From: Candidatus Rokuibacteriota bacterium
GTDB lineage: Bacteria > Methylomirabilota > Methylomirabilia > Rokubacteriales > CSP1-6
Assembly (NCBI GenBank): GCA_016866775.1
Contig: VGLJ01000043.1
Coordinates: 1-42,379 of the forward strand
DNA length: 42,379 bases
Direction of reading: 5' to 3'
The notes under the pieces: generated by a model
What the model saw: only the letters and a program-made list of their open reading frames with translations
Told to the model about the DNA's origin: nothing
The model's database searches: none
Part shown: one piece after another, positions 1 through 8,551 of the stretch
Layout of the letters: every line of letters begins with the position of its first letter
How positions within the stretch are numbered: the stretch's first letter is position 1
Position numbers and translations under genes: made by a program

Positions 1-166
1 GTCGGATGGCGCGCGGGTCGCCGTAGGGATTGCTGGTGATTTGACAGAGGATCCAATCACCGCGGCCGGCGTCAGCAAGGGCGATGGCCCGCCGGAGCTT
101 CGCCTGAGAGAGATCAGACAAGGGAACCGGAACGAGAACTATTCCGCCCGCTGAAGGTGCGACCAC
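1..166 (-). CDS. MazF/PemK-family toxin, partial (cut by window edge)
   Basis: The minus strand reads open from a GTG at 166 to the window edge and translates to about 55 residues. It contains IVLVPVPLSDLSQAKLR, then ALADAGRGDWILCQITSN and PYGDPRAI. These match the start of MazF/PemK-type endoribonuclease toxins, whose N-terminus usually reads GDIVLVPFPFTDLS followed by KLRPA and DWILCQIT. Toxins of this family cleave mRNA and are neutralised by a cognate antitoxin. The GTG start lies inside the end of the upstream antitoxin gene (139-354), a 28-base overlap, so the two are probably translationally coupled. The C-terminal half lies outside the window, so integrity cannot be judged. Family assignment is by recognised sequence pattern; the start codon is inferred because no ATG is available in this frame. 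Confidence 0.75.
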   Translation of the reverse strand, partial: MVAPSAGGIVLVPVPLSDLSQAKLRRAIALADAGRGDWILCQITSNPYGDPRAIR

Positions 167-354
167 GCGGCATCTTCCTCGGGACGGCTCCAGTCGGCGA
201 GCGCACGTTCGCTGAGCACTGCGGTCTCCGCGCTTCTGGGTGCGTCTTCAAGGATCGTGACGAGCGCTCTCCGTGGCCCCGGCAACTGAACGTCCTCGAG
301 CAGGCGGACGTTTCCGCTCGCGTCGACGACGGCTTCAACGGTACGGATCATCAT
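139..354 (-). CDS. Antitoxin paired with MazF/PemK-type toxin
   Basis: This 71-residue protein begins MMIRTVEAVVDASGNVRLL and continues with LPGPRRALVTILEDAP, ending in an acidic stretch around SRPEEDAAWSHLQ. This is the layout of small antitoxins often found directly upstream of MazF/PemK toxins: an N-terminal beta-rich DNA-binding or dimerisation part and a C-terminal tail that binds the toxin. The open frame extends further upstream, but the ATG at 354 was chosen because the family begins with MIRT-type residues and a G-rich ribosome-binding stretch lies just before it. The toxin frame begins inside its last 28 bases. Such pairs usually repress their own promoter; no clear operator was seen here. 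Confidence 0.7.
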   Translation of the reverse strand: MMIRTVEAVVDASGNVRLLEDVQLPGPRRALVTILEDAPRSAETAVLSERALADWSRPEEDAAWSHLQRAE

Positions 355-476
355 CGTCACCCCCGGACCTCGATCCTGCCTCAATGCCGTGCTGGGTCTC
401 GCGCGGTGAACCGTGCACGTTGGCGGGCCGATACTCATGGCGACCCTGTTTCAGCTCGCGTCCCTCGAGACTGTTT

Positions 477-868
477 CTATCGGCTGATCGTTCGGCACTT
501 CGACGCAGAGGAATCCCAGTCCTCGCTCGACGGACAGACCCCTGCCGGCGCCATCTCTCCACCACGGTCGCGTAAGGGTCTCTCCACGCGTTGTCTAAAC
601 CACCCCTTGCTCTCCATGCACTTGGTATAGAGCGCTTGATCACATTCCATGACGGTCTCAGTCCGCGGCGCGGCGGCGGCGCGTAAATGATTGTGCCAGC
701 ATGCGGGGCGTAAACTCCGCCTGACTCGCTGGGTTCTTCGACGGTCTTTGTGGCGGAGTACCGGGCATCCTTCGTGCAGGCGTAGTCGTCGACACGGAAC
801 TCGGCTTCAGTTGCGCCTGGCTTCCGCCAAGCATAAGACGAACAGCCAACGAGCACCGCAACAAGCAT
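477..868 (-). pseudogene. Small lipoprotein, interrupted by a frameshift
   Basis: The gene starts at 868 with MLVAVLVGCSSYAWRKPGAT, a short hydrophobic signal followed by a lipobox-like LVGC, so the mature protein would be lipid-anchored at cysteine 9. The first frame continues EFRVDDYACTKDARYS and runs to about 665. There the reading moves to another frame, which carries ETVMECDQALYTKC then MESKGWFRQ, the typical cysteine-rich end of small outer-membrane lipoproteins of this kind, and stops at 477. The switch lies in a run of CGC/GCG repeats at about 655-690, where a base gain or loss is easy. Without the switch the first frame runs on in unrelated sequence to 335. It may be a true pseudogene or a sequencing error; function is unknown. 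Confidence 0.6.
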
Positions 869-994
869 GTGGTCCCGAACTCTCCTTCATGTTTGCCCGC
901 CCTTATCTAGGCTTCGGGCTCTTGACCACGAAACATGCGCGGGGCGACGACCGTCGGAAGGAGGGCGAAGCGGCGAAGCCCCTCTCCGAGGGCG

Positions 995-2064
995 TCAGCG
1001 AGCGATCGGCAGGAAGCAGGTGACCGTCGTGCCCTTGCCGTCGACGCTGTCGACCTGGATCGCGCCGTCGTGCTCCTCGACGATGCGGTGGCAGACGGCG
1101 AGGCCGAGACCCATCCCCGATTCCTTCGTGGTGAAGAAGGGATCGAAGATCCGCGAGCGCAGGCCCGTCGGGATGCCGGTGCCCTCGTCGGCCACCACCG
1201 CCTCGACCATGATCCGCTGGCCGGAGCCCGAATCGACGCGGCCGTACAGCGGATTCATGCTCACGCGCGACGACAGCAGCACGTGGCCGCCGTGCTTCAT
1301 CGACTCGATCGCGTTGCGGACGAGATTGTGGAAGACCTGGACCAGCCGGTCCTCGTCCCCGAGGATCGGCGGCAGGCTCGGGTCGTAGCGCCGGACGATC
1401 GTGATCCCGCGCTCGCGCGCCGCTTCCTCCTGGAGGAGCGCGACGCGCTCGAAGAGCTGGTGGAGGTTCAGCGGCACGCGGCGCACTTGCACCGGGCGCG
1501 CGAGGTCGAGCAGCTGCTCGATGATCCGGTTGACGCGGTCGACCTCGGTGAGGAGCACGCGCGTGTACTCGGTCAGCGACGAGTCGGCCCGGAGCTCGCG
1601 CTGGAGGAGCTGAACGGCGCCGCGGATCGCGCCGAGCGGGTTGCGGATCTCGTGCGCCAGGCCGACGGCCATCCGCCCCGCCGCCGCGAGCGTCTCCCCG
1701 CGCCGCACCTCGCCCTCGAGCTGCTGCAGCCGCGACAGGTCGCGGAGCACGGCGACCGCGCCCTCCACGCTGCCGTCGCGGCCGAAGAGCGGCGCGGTCA
1801 CGAGGCTCACGGGCACGCGGCGGTTGTCGGTCGTCTCCACCGCCGTCTCGCTCTCCGAGCGGCTCTCGCCGGTCGCGAGCGTCTCGCGCAGGCGGCGGAT
1901 CAGCGAGTCCTCGAACGGGAAGAGATCCTTCAGCGTGCGGCCGACGGCGCGGCGCGCCGACCGCGCGATCATCTCTTCCGCCGCGGCGTTCCAGAACACG
2001 ACACGCGCGTCGCTGTCGACGGCGATGACCGCGTCGGGCAGCCCCGCCAGCATCGCTTCGTAGT

Positions 2065-2068
<4 letters not shown>
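995..2068 (-). CDS. NtrB-like PAS sensor histidine kinase
   Basis: This 357-residue protein has an N-terminal PAS domain (about residues 1-115, with VVFWNAAAEEM) and no membrane segments, so it should be cytosolic. A dimerisation/phosphoacceptor domain follows, with the H box GLAHEIRNPLGAI, where His139 is the expected autophosphorylation site. The ATP-binding domain shows the N box (FHNLVRNAIES, Asn248/Asn252), G1 (DEGTGIP) and G2 (GMGLGLAV). The order and sequence resemble nitrogen-regulation sensor NtrB/GlnL and related kinases that act on sigma54-dependent regulators. The start ATG overlaps the tsaD stop by four bases (ATGA), indicating coupling. No response regulator lies downstream; the next minus-strand gene is a broken lipoprotein. 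The signal sensed is unknown. Confidence 0.88.
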
Positions 2069-3069
<1,001 letters not shown>

Positions 3070-3088
3070 CGGGTCGAGAGACTCCGGG

Positions 3089-4336
3089 TCAGCGGACGGT
3101 GGTCTGCGTCGGCGTCGACGCGTGCTCGCCCTGCCGCTCGCCCATCACGCGCATGGTCTTCAGCACGTCGAGGGCGCGTTGCAGCTGCACGTCCTTCTTC
3201 AGATCCTCGACCGGGTCCGTCGACGGCAGCGGGCGATCCTTCGGCGCGGGCTCCTTCGGCACCTCGACGATGATGTCCGGCGTGATGCCCTTGCCGTGGA
3301 TCGAGCGGCCCTTCGGCGTGAAGTACTTCGCCGTCGTCAGGCGGAGGCCCGAGCCGTCCGAGAGCGGGATGATCGTCTGGACCGAGCCCTTGCCGAAGCT
3401 CTGCGTGCCGACGACCATCGCGCGCTGCCAGTCCTGGAGCGCGCCGGCGACGATCTCGGAGGCAGACGCCGAGCCCTGGTTCACGAGCACGACCATCGGG
3501 ATGGGGGGGAACCGCTTCTTGCTGTGCGCGGTGAACCGCATGTTCTGGCTGCGCACGCGGCCCTCGGTGTAGACGACCAGCTTGCCGTCCTCGACGAACT
3601 TCTCCGACACCTCGACCGCCGCCGTGAGGAGGCCGCCGGGGTTGTTGCGCAGGTCGAGGACCAGCGACTTCGCGCCGTGCTTGAGCGCCTTGTCGAGCGC
3701 CGTGTCGAGGTCGTGCGAGGTCTGCTCCTGGAACTGGCGCAGCTTGATGTAGGCGACGCCGTTGCCGAGATCGTGCTCACGCACGGAGTGCACGCGGATC
3801 TGCTCGCGCACGATGTCGAAGTCCTTCGGCTCGGTCCAGCCCTCGCGCACCACGCTGATCGTCACCTTCGTGCCGGGCTTGCCGCGCATGCGCTTGACGG
3901 CGTCGGAGAGCTGCATGTCCTTCGTGGTGAGACCGTCGATCTTGATGATCCGGTCGCCGGTGGTGAGGCCGGCGCGATACGCCGGCGTGCCTTCGATGGG
4001 CGACACGATCGTGAGGATGTCGTCCTTCAGCGTGATCTCGATGCCGAGGCCGCCGAAGCTGCCGGACGTCTCGACCTGCATGTCCTTGTAGCTGTCGGGA
4101 TCCAGGAAGGAGCTGTGGGGATCGAGCACGCGGAGCGTGCCCTTGATCGCCGAGTAGATGATGTCCTTCAGCGGCACCTCGTCGACGTACTGGTTCTGGA
4201 CGATTGACAGCACCTCGGTGAAGAGCCGCAGCTCCTTGTACGTGGCGCTGCCGTCCGTGCTCTTGCTCGCGACGGTGCCGCCGAGCGAGAGCGTGAGCAC
4301 GACGAGGAGCGAGCCGATCACGAACACCTTCTTCAT
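3089..4336 (-). CDS. ctpA: Carboxy-terminal processing protease (S41 family)
   Basis: The 415-residue protein has an N-terminal signal sequence (MKKVFVIGSLLVVLTLSLGG), so it acts in the periplasm. A PDZ domain follows (about residues 90-165, with GGLGIE, then TPAYRAGL and GDRIIKIDG). The S41 peptidase core contains LDLRNNPGG, the serine motif NQGSASASEIV (residues 286-296) and the general-base lysine in SFGKGSVQT (Lys316), so the Ser/Lys dyad is intact. Such proteases trim C-termini and degrade periplasmic proteins, including cell-wall hydrolase partners. It follows envC by 31 bases, and a strong ribosome-binding site (GGGGGAT) precedes the ATG. The order ftsE-ftsX-envC-ctpA suggests a cell-wall remodelling operon. 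The C-terminal tail is short, as in CtpA/CtpB rather than Prc/Tsp. Confidence 0.95.
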   Translation of the reverse strand: MKKVFVIGSLLVVLTLSLGGTVASKSTDGSATYKELRLFTEVLSIVQNQYVDEVPLKDIIYSAIKGTLRVLDPHSSFLDPDSYKDMQVETSGSFGGLGIEITLKDDILTIVSPIEGTPAYRAGLTTGDRIIKIDGLTTKDMQLSDAVKRMRGKPGTKVTISVVREGWTEPKDFDIVREQIRVHSVREHDLGNGVAYIKLRQFQEQTSHDLDTALDKALKHGAKSLVLDLRNNPGGLLTAAVEVSEKFVEDGKLVVYTEGRVRSQNMRFTAHSKKRFPPIPMVVLVNQGSASASEIVAGALQDWQRAMVVGTQSFGKGSVQTIIPLSDGSGLRLTTAKYFTPKGRSIHGKGITPDIIVEVPKEPAPKDRPLPSTDPVEDLKKDVQLQRALDVLKTMRVMGERQGEHASTPTQTTVR

Positions 4337-4367
4337 CTGATCCCCCTGGATCCTCTCTCTTTTCTCT

Positions 4368-5576
4368 CTAACTCCGCTGCTGGCGCAGCCATTGCTCCGG
4401 GTCTTGGGGCTTGCCCTGGTAGCGTACCTCGAAATAGAGCCTCGGGCCTGTCAGAGCCCCGGTGTCGCCCACCGTTGCAATCTTCTGGCCCTGCCTGACG
4501 TCGTCGCCTTCCTTGACCAGGATGTCCGCCACGTGGGCGTAGAGCGTGTAGTAGTCGTTGCCGTGGTCGAGGATGATCAGGTTCCCGTACCCCTTGAACC
4601 AGCCGGTATAGAGCACGTTCCCGGGGTAGACGGCCCCCACGTCCGTCCCCTGGGCGGCCTCGATGTCCACGCCGTTGCGGTACGTTCGGGTGCCGAACCG
4701 GGGGTGCACCTGGGCCCCGAAAGCCGCGACGATCTTGCCTTCCGTGGGCCAGGGGAGCCTCCCGCGGAGGGTCGCGAAGCCCGGTGACGGGGGCTCGATG
4801 CCGGGCTTGGGCGGCGGGGCCTTGGCGACCCGCCGCTGCTTCTCCTGAAGCTCCCGGATGAACGACTCGAGCCGCTTCGCCGCCTCGCTGAGCTCGCCGA
4901 CCATCCGCTCGTGGTAGGCACGATCTTCCCGGACCCGGGCCAGAAGCGCCCGGCGCTTGGCCGCCTCACGGTCGACCTCCGCCTGCTCGCGGCCGGCCTC
5001 CACGCGCAGGGTGGCGAGCTCCGCCTGGCGGACCTCGACGCGGCGCTTGCGGTCCTCGAGCCGGTCCGACGTCGTGCGGAACTCGTCGATGAGGCGCGCG
5101 TCGACCGCGGCGAGGTTTGCCAGCGAGCGGATCGCGGCGCTGCGCCGCATCGGATCGTCGTCGCCGAGCAGGACGGGAATCGCGCCGCCCTGTGCCTGGA
5201 CCTTGTAGAGCGCGCGGAGACGGCGCATGAGCTGCTCTTCCTGCTCCGAGCGCCGCCCCGCGAGCTTTCCGAGGTCGCCCCGCAGTGCCTTCAGGTCGCC
5301 CTCCGCGCGGTCGATGCGCGCGTCGAGCTTCCCCACCTCGGACTTCTTCTCCGCGAGCGACTTGTCGATCGTGTCGAGCTCCGCCAGCAGCGACGTCTCG
5401 CGCTTCTTCGCCTCCGCTGCCTTCGCGCGCTCCTCGTTGAGCTGGCGCTGCGTCTCTTGCAGGCGGCGCTGCTCGGTCTTGAGATCGTCGGAGGGACGCG
5501 GCTTCTGTGCCGGCTGCTGGGCGCCCGCGGACGCGACGGTCACGAGAATCAGGAGCGCCGCCGCGAGCCCGCGCAT
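4368..5576 (-). CDS. envC: EnvC-like murein hydrolase activator (degenerate LytM)
   Basis: This 402-residue protein has a signal peptide (MRGLAAALLILVTVASAGAQ), a long alpha-helical coiled coil rich in Glu, Arg and Lys (about residues 28-245), a proline-rich linker, and a C-terminal LytM/M23 domain (about 275-398). The M23 zinc site is incomplete: the first His position reads Asn301 (RNGVDI), Asp304 and His348 (LYAHV) remain, and the last His is Tyr381 (RLYFEVR). This matches the family knowledge that EnvC-type proteins do not cut peptidoglycan themselves but activate amidases. In E. coli, FtsEX recruits and switches EnvC through its coiled coil. Here the gene directly follows ftsX with an ATGA overlap, supporting the same role in daughter-cell separation. 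Confidence 0.9.
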   Translation of the reverse strand: MRGLAAALLILVTVASAGAQQPAQKPRPSDDLKTEQRRLQETQRQLNEERAKAAEAKKRETSLLAELDTIDKSLAEKKSEVGKLDARIDRAEGDLKALRGDLGKLAGRRSEQEEQLMRRLRALYKVQAQGGAIPVLLGDDDPMRRSAAIRSLANLAAVDARLIDEFRTTSDRLEDRKRRVEVRQAELATLRVEAGREQAEVDREAAKRRALLARVREDRAYHERMVGELSEAAKRLESFIRELQEKQRRVAKAPPPKPGIEPPSPGFATLRGRLPWPTEGKIVAAFGAQVHPRFGTRTYRNGVDIEAAQGTDVGAVYPGNVLYTGWFKGYGNLIILDHGNDYYTLYAHVADILVKEGDDVRQGQKIATVGDTGALTGPRLYFEVRYQGKPQDPEQWLRQQRS

Positions 5577-6460
5577 CACGCCGCGACCCTGCCGCGCGCG
5601 AGCAAGCCTCCGAGCGCGCCGAGTACGGCGCCCGCGACGACGATCGCGCCGATCTGCAGCACGGGCAGGAAGTCGACGCGCCCCAGCCCGAGCGCGGCGG
5701 CCATCAACGGTACCAGCTTCGGCGCAACGAACGCGTGCGCGATCGCCAGCGCGACGAGGGCGAGCGCGGCGCCGAGCAACCCCTGCACCATGCCCTGCAG
5801 CAGCAGCGGGAGCTGGATGACGAGCTCGGGCGCGCCGACGAGGCGCATGATCTCGGTCTCGTGCCGGCGCGCGTGGAGCACGAGCGTCGTCGCCGTCGTC
5901 ACGGTGAGGATCGCAGCGATCCCGAGCACGCCGCCGAAGCCGAGGCCGACGAGCGTCACCAGCCGTTGCAGCCGCGCGAGCTTGTCGACCCACTCCACGC
6001 CGCCCGCGACCTCTTCCGCCTCGGGCAGCGCCGACAGGCGCTCGACGAGCCGGCGCGCGCCCTCGGGTGTCGCGGCGTCCGCGGTCGGTGTCACCTCCAG
6101 CGAAGCGGGCAGCGGATTCGCGGTGAGGTGCTCCGCGGCGCTCGCGTCCTTGCCGAGCGTCTTCTTCAGCGACGCGAGCGCCTCGGCGCGGCTCACGTAG
6201 CGCACGCCGGCGACGCCCGGCATCGCCTCCACCTTGCGTGCGAGCGCGGACGCGGCGGCGGTCGAGGGCTCCTGCTTCAGGTAGACGATGACGCGGAGGC
6301 GGTCGCGCCACGCGCTGACCGCGTGGCCGAGGTTGCCGGAGAGCAGCAGGAAGCTGCCGACGGCCGCGAGCGACAGCATGATGAGCACGATCGCGCTGAT
6401 CGCGACGCGGCCGGCCCGCCGCAAGTCGCGCAACGCTTCACCGACGAGAAAGCCGACCAC
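5576..6460 (-). CDS. ftsX: Cell division protein FtsX
   Basis: FtsX is the membrane half of the FtsEX complex, which transmits cytoplasmic ATP hydrolysis to periplasmic wall hydrolases at the division site. The 294-residue protein has an N-terminal membrane helix (AISAIVLIMLSLAAVGSFLL), a large periplasmic loop (about residues 48-155) and three C-terminal membrane segments, the usual four-helix layout. It begins with GTG at 6460, whose last base overlaps the ftsE stop codon (TAGTG), and it ends overlapping the envC start. This tight coupling indicates stoichiometric production of FtsE, FtsX and EnvC. Confidence 0.93.
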   Translation of the reverse strand: MVGFLVGEALRDLRRAGRVAISAIVLIMLSLAAVGSFLLLSGNLGHAVSAWRDRLRVIVYLKQEPSTAAASALARKVEAMPGVAGVRYVSRAEALASLKKTLGKDASAAEHLTANPLPASLEVTPTADAATPEGARRLVERLSALPEAEEVAGGVEWVDKLARLQRLVTLVGLGFGGVLGIAAILTVTTATTLVLHARRHETEIMRLVGAPELVIQLPLLLQGMVQGLLGAALALVALAIAHAFVAPKLVPLMAAALGLGRVDFLPVLQIGAIVVAGAVLGALGGLLARGRVAA

Positions 6461-7131
6461 TAGCCGTCGTCCTTGACGAGACGGCCCGCTTCGAGCACGA
6501 GCACGCGGCGGCGCAATCCCGTCGCGAGCCGCGCCTGGTGAGTGGCGAAGAGGATCGTGGTGCCGCCCGCGTGGATGTCGCGGATCACCTGGAGGATCTC
6601 GTTCCCCATCTCGTCGTCGAGGTTGCCGGTGGGCTCGTCGGCGAGCAGGAGCGCGGGCCGGCGGACGATCGCGCGCGCGAGGGCGGCGCGCTGCGCCTCG
6701 CCCTGCGAGAGCTGCGCGGGATACGCCCGCGCGCGGGAGTGGAGGCCGACCGCGCGGAGCGCGTCGAACGTGCGCGCGGTGATCTCGCCGCGCGGCGTGC
6801 CGAGCACGCGCAGCACGAACGCGATGTTCTCGTACACGGTGCGGCCGGGCAGGAGCTTCGCGTCCTGGAAGACCACGCCGATGTTCTGGCGGAGCGCGGC
6901 GACACCCCGGCGGCTCAGCTTCGCCAGCGGCTGCCCGAGGACCTCGACGTCCCCTTCCGATGGCACCTCGGTCCGATAGAGGAGCTTGAGGAGGGTTGTC
7001 TTGCCTGCGCCGCTCTTGCCGTGGAGGACGACGAACTCGCCCTTGGCGACCCGGAAGGAGACGTCCGTCAGCGCCGGGACCTTCACGGGCCCAACAGAGA
7101 AGACCTTGCTGACCCGGTCCATCGCAATCAT
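6460..7131 (-). CDS. ftsE: Cell division ATP-binding protein FtsE
   Basis: The 223-residue ABC-type ATPase carries Walker A GKSGAGKTTLLKLL, the signature LSQGEAQRAALARAIV, Walker B LLLADEPTGNLD and the switch histidine in ILFATHQ. The D-loop PTGNLDDE and overall length are typical of FtsE, which pairs with FtsX. It is the first gene of the ftsE-ftsX-envC-ctpA-tsaD run. No ribosome-binding site is visible before the ATG at 7131. Instead a consensus TATAAT box lies only 14 bases upstream (7146-7151), so the message should have a very short leader. A palindrome just upstream of that box may be an operator. Confidence 0.95.
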   Translation of the reverse strand: MIAMDRVSKVFSVGPVKVPALTDVSFRVAKGEFVVLHGKSGAGKTTLLKLLYRTEVPSEGDVEVLGQPLAKLSRRGVAALRQNIGVVFQDAKLLPGRTVYENIAFVLRVLGTPRGEITARTFDALRAVGLHSRARAYPAQLSQGEAQRAALARAIVRRPALLLADEPTGNLDDEMGNEILQVIRDIHAGGTTILFATHQARLATGLRRRVLVLEAGRLVKDDG

Positions 7132-7145
7132 GGTGCGTACTTAGG

Positions 7146-7179
7146 ATTATAGGGGGGAGGGCGATGTAGGCCCTACATC
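7146..7179 (-). promoter_or_regulatory. ftsE promoter -10 box with palindromic operator candidate
   Basis: On the minus strand a perfect TATAAT lies at 7151-7146, placing transcription start near 7139 and the ftsE ATG only about eight bases later. Upstream, at 7163-7179, is a perfect palindrome with 8-base arms around one central base (GATGTAGG-C-CCTACATC, plus-strand reading). It occupies the -35 region, and no recognisable -35 hexamer exists there. The arrangement suits binding of a dimeric regulator that activates or represses ftsE. The sequence features are observed; the regulatory role is inferred. Confidence 0.5.
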
Positions 7180-7227
7180 TGTGGGCGCCGCCTCGCCTGG
7201 CCTTCGGCGGGCAAAGATCGAGTAGCG

Positions 7228-7509
7228 TCAGGCTGAGCCCGGCGGGGTCAGCAAACTCTCAATCGGCCTCCCTGTCACCAGCGAATAGAGAACCAGAGGA
7301 TCCCCAATCTGCTTCGTTCGGCCAACAGATCGTTCCAAGGTCCGCATTGACGCGCACGCGTGCAAAGTACGCGGGATCGCGGAGCGGTTCGAATACCCCC
7401 CGGAAAGACAGAGCCGGTTCGAGATCGATTCGCCTTCGACGCCGTCCTGGAACTGTAGCCAGAGGCGATAGCCGCCGCGATGTTCGACCTTGACGACATC
7501 GTTGAGCAT
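7228..7509 (-). pseudogene. DUF2442-type protein with two compensating frameshifts
   Basis: The frame beginning at 7509 reads MLNDVVKVEHRGGYRLWLQF and QDGVEGE, the start of DUF2442 proteins. It then changes: a second frame gives IDLEPALSFRGVFEPL, RDPAYFARVRVNADLGTI and CWPNEADW, which is the conserved DUF2442 core. The first frame resumes with PLVLYSLVTGRPIE to the stop at 7228. One base change in length near 7425 and another near 7300 would restore a single frame. DUF2442 genes are usually found next to DUF4160 genes, and a DUF4160-like remnant ends eight bases upstream. Function of the family is not established; an antitoxin-like role is often suspected. As it stands, the gene would not make a normal product. 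Confidence 0.7.
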
Positions 7510-7517
7510 TCCTCTCG

Positions 7518-7600
7518 CTACTGGAGCGGCGCGATCCGATTCAAAGGTGCCTCAGCCCGCGCCAGTCGCCAGTCCTCCAACAGCTCGTCGCGATGCTGAG
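7518..7600 (-). pseudogene. C-terminal remnant of a DUF4160-type protein
   Basis: One minus-strand frame reads HRDELLEDWRLARAE then APLNRIAPLQ before a TAG at 7518. This matches the usual end of DUF4160 proteins (HRxELLExW, then PxxxIxPL). The rest of the family, including its normal N-terminal PHFH-type motif, is missing. Upstream in the same frame the sequence reads GQAFLDHLAQ, which instead fits the restriction-type helicase remnant next to it, so a deletion seems to have joined the two. A good ribosome-binding sequence for the following DUF2442 frame (GAGAGGA) lies between them. Confidence 0.55.
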
Positions 7601-8068
7601 CGAGGTGGTCGAGAAACGCCTGCCCGGCGCGGTCGTTCGGCGCCACTGTCGGTGAGCCAGATCAGCGTCTCGACCGCTTCGACCTGGCAGAAGAACGGTC
7701 GGATGTCCACGAACGAATGCTGACGCCAGTGCTGGAGCAGGCGCGCCGTCTCCGGGGTCACCCCTCACGCGCTCGGCTTGGGAATCGCCCGCCATTGGTC
7801 GACGCGCTGCCGCAGGCGATTGATGACCGACGTGGGGTCGTACTGTTGCTCCGCGGTCGAGAGCCCCGCGCCCTCGTCCAGAACGAGCGACTGTTGAGCC
7901 CGATTACGCTTCTGCTTCTTGGGCTTCGGGATCGGGGTGATGAACTTCGCAGGACTGCGGCTCTCGATAATGCGCCGGTGGGCTGGCCGTCGGCGTCGAG
8001 CTCCCAGTGACGCGCCGGATACTCGTCGGCGAGTTCAGGATCGGGCGCTCGAAGAAGCCGCTATCCAT
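7598..8068 (-). pseudogene. N-terminal remnant of a type III restriction-like DEAD-box helicase
   Basis: Pieces of one protein are spread over three minus-strand frames. In order they are: MDSGFFERPILNSP (from 8068); DEYPARHWELDADGQPT; IIESRSPAKFITPIPKPKKQ; LDEGAGLSTAEQQYDPTSV; INRLRQRVDQWRAIPKPSA, then a stop; VTPETARLLQHWRQHSF; RPFFCQVEAVETLIWLTD; and FLDHLA. These fit the start of the large restriction-endonuclease/helicase proteins in which RPFFCQVEAVETAIWLTE precedes the GAGKT ATPase motif. The Walker A and all later helicase motifs are absent. At least three frame changes and a large deletion are needed to explain it, so it is non-functional. It marks a lost defence-type gene between coaD and ftsE. 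Confidence 0.65.
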
Positions 8069-8134
8069 CCGCCGGCCGCCAGTATAAGCGGCTCGCGAGC
8101 CGAGTCGTAACGCCTTCGACCGCGGGACGGTCGC

Positions 8135-8548
8135 TTACGAACGAGCCAGCGCGCGAACGACCGTCGACGAGACGTGCCCGAGGTCCTCCGACGCCGCGAG
8201 GAACATCGTCTGGATCCCCGCGGCGATCCGGCGGTTCGTGACGACCATCGCGAGCTCGTCGCCAACGTCGCGCGCTCCACGAAGCCCTCGCACGAGCACC
8301 GAGGCTCCACGCGCGGCGGCGAAGTCGACGACGAGGCCGTCGAAGCCCTCCACCTCGACGTTCGGCAGATGTGCCAGCGCCTCCCGCACGAGCGCCAGGC
8401 GCTGGTCGAGGCTGCGCTCGGGCGCCTTGTGGCGGCCGATCGCGACCGCGACGACGAGTCGATCGAACAGTCGTGACGCCCGCTCGGCGACGTCGACGCG
8501 GCCCGGCGTGATCGGATCGAACGTCCCCGGATAAATCGCGATGGCCAT
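8135..8548 (-). CDS. coaD: Phosphopantetheine adenylyltransferase-like protein, probably impaired
   Basis: CoaD adenylates 4'-phosphopantetheine in coenzyme A synthesis. This 137-residue protein starts MAIAIYPGTFDPITPGRVDV, clearly of the family, and keeps LVRGLRGARDVGDEL and HVSSTVVRALAR. However, the catalytic histidine of the GTFDPITNGH motif (His18 in E. coli) is Arg17 here. The protein also ends about 20 residues early compared with the usual 155-165. Another frame directly after the stop reads FVSDRPAVEGVTTRLASRLY to a stop at 8061 and could be the lost C-terminus after a one-base deletion. It lies three bases after gatB and is probably co-transcribed with it. It may be inactive, a non-adenylating paralogue, or affected by sequence errors. 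Confidence 0.75.
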   Translation of the reverse strand: MAIAIYPGTFDPITPGRVDVAERASRLFDRLVVAVAIGRHKAPERSLDQRLALVREALAHLPNVEVEGFDGLVVDFAAARGASVLVRGLRGARDVGDELAMVVTNRRIAAGIQTMFLAASEDLGHVSSTVVRALARS

Positions 8549-8551
8549 CGC

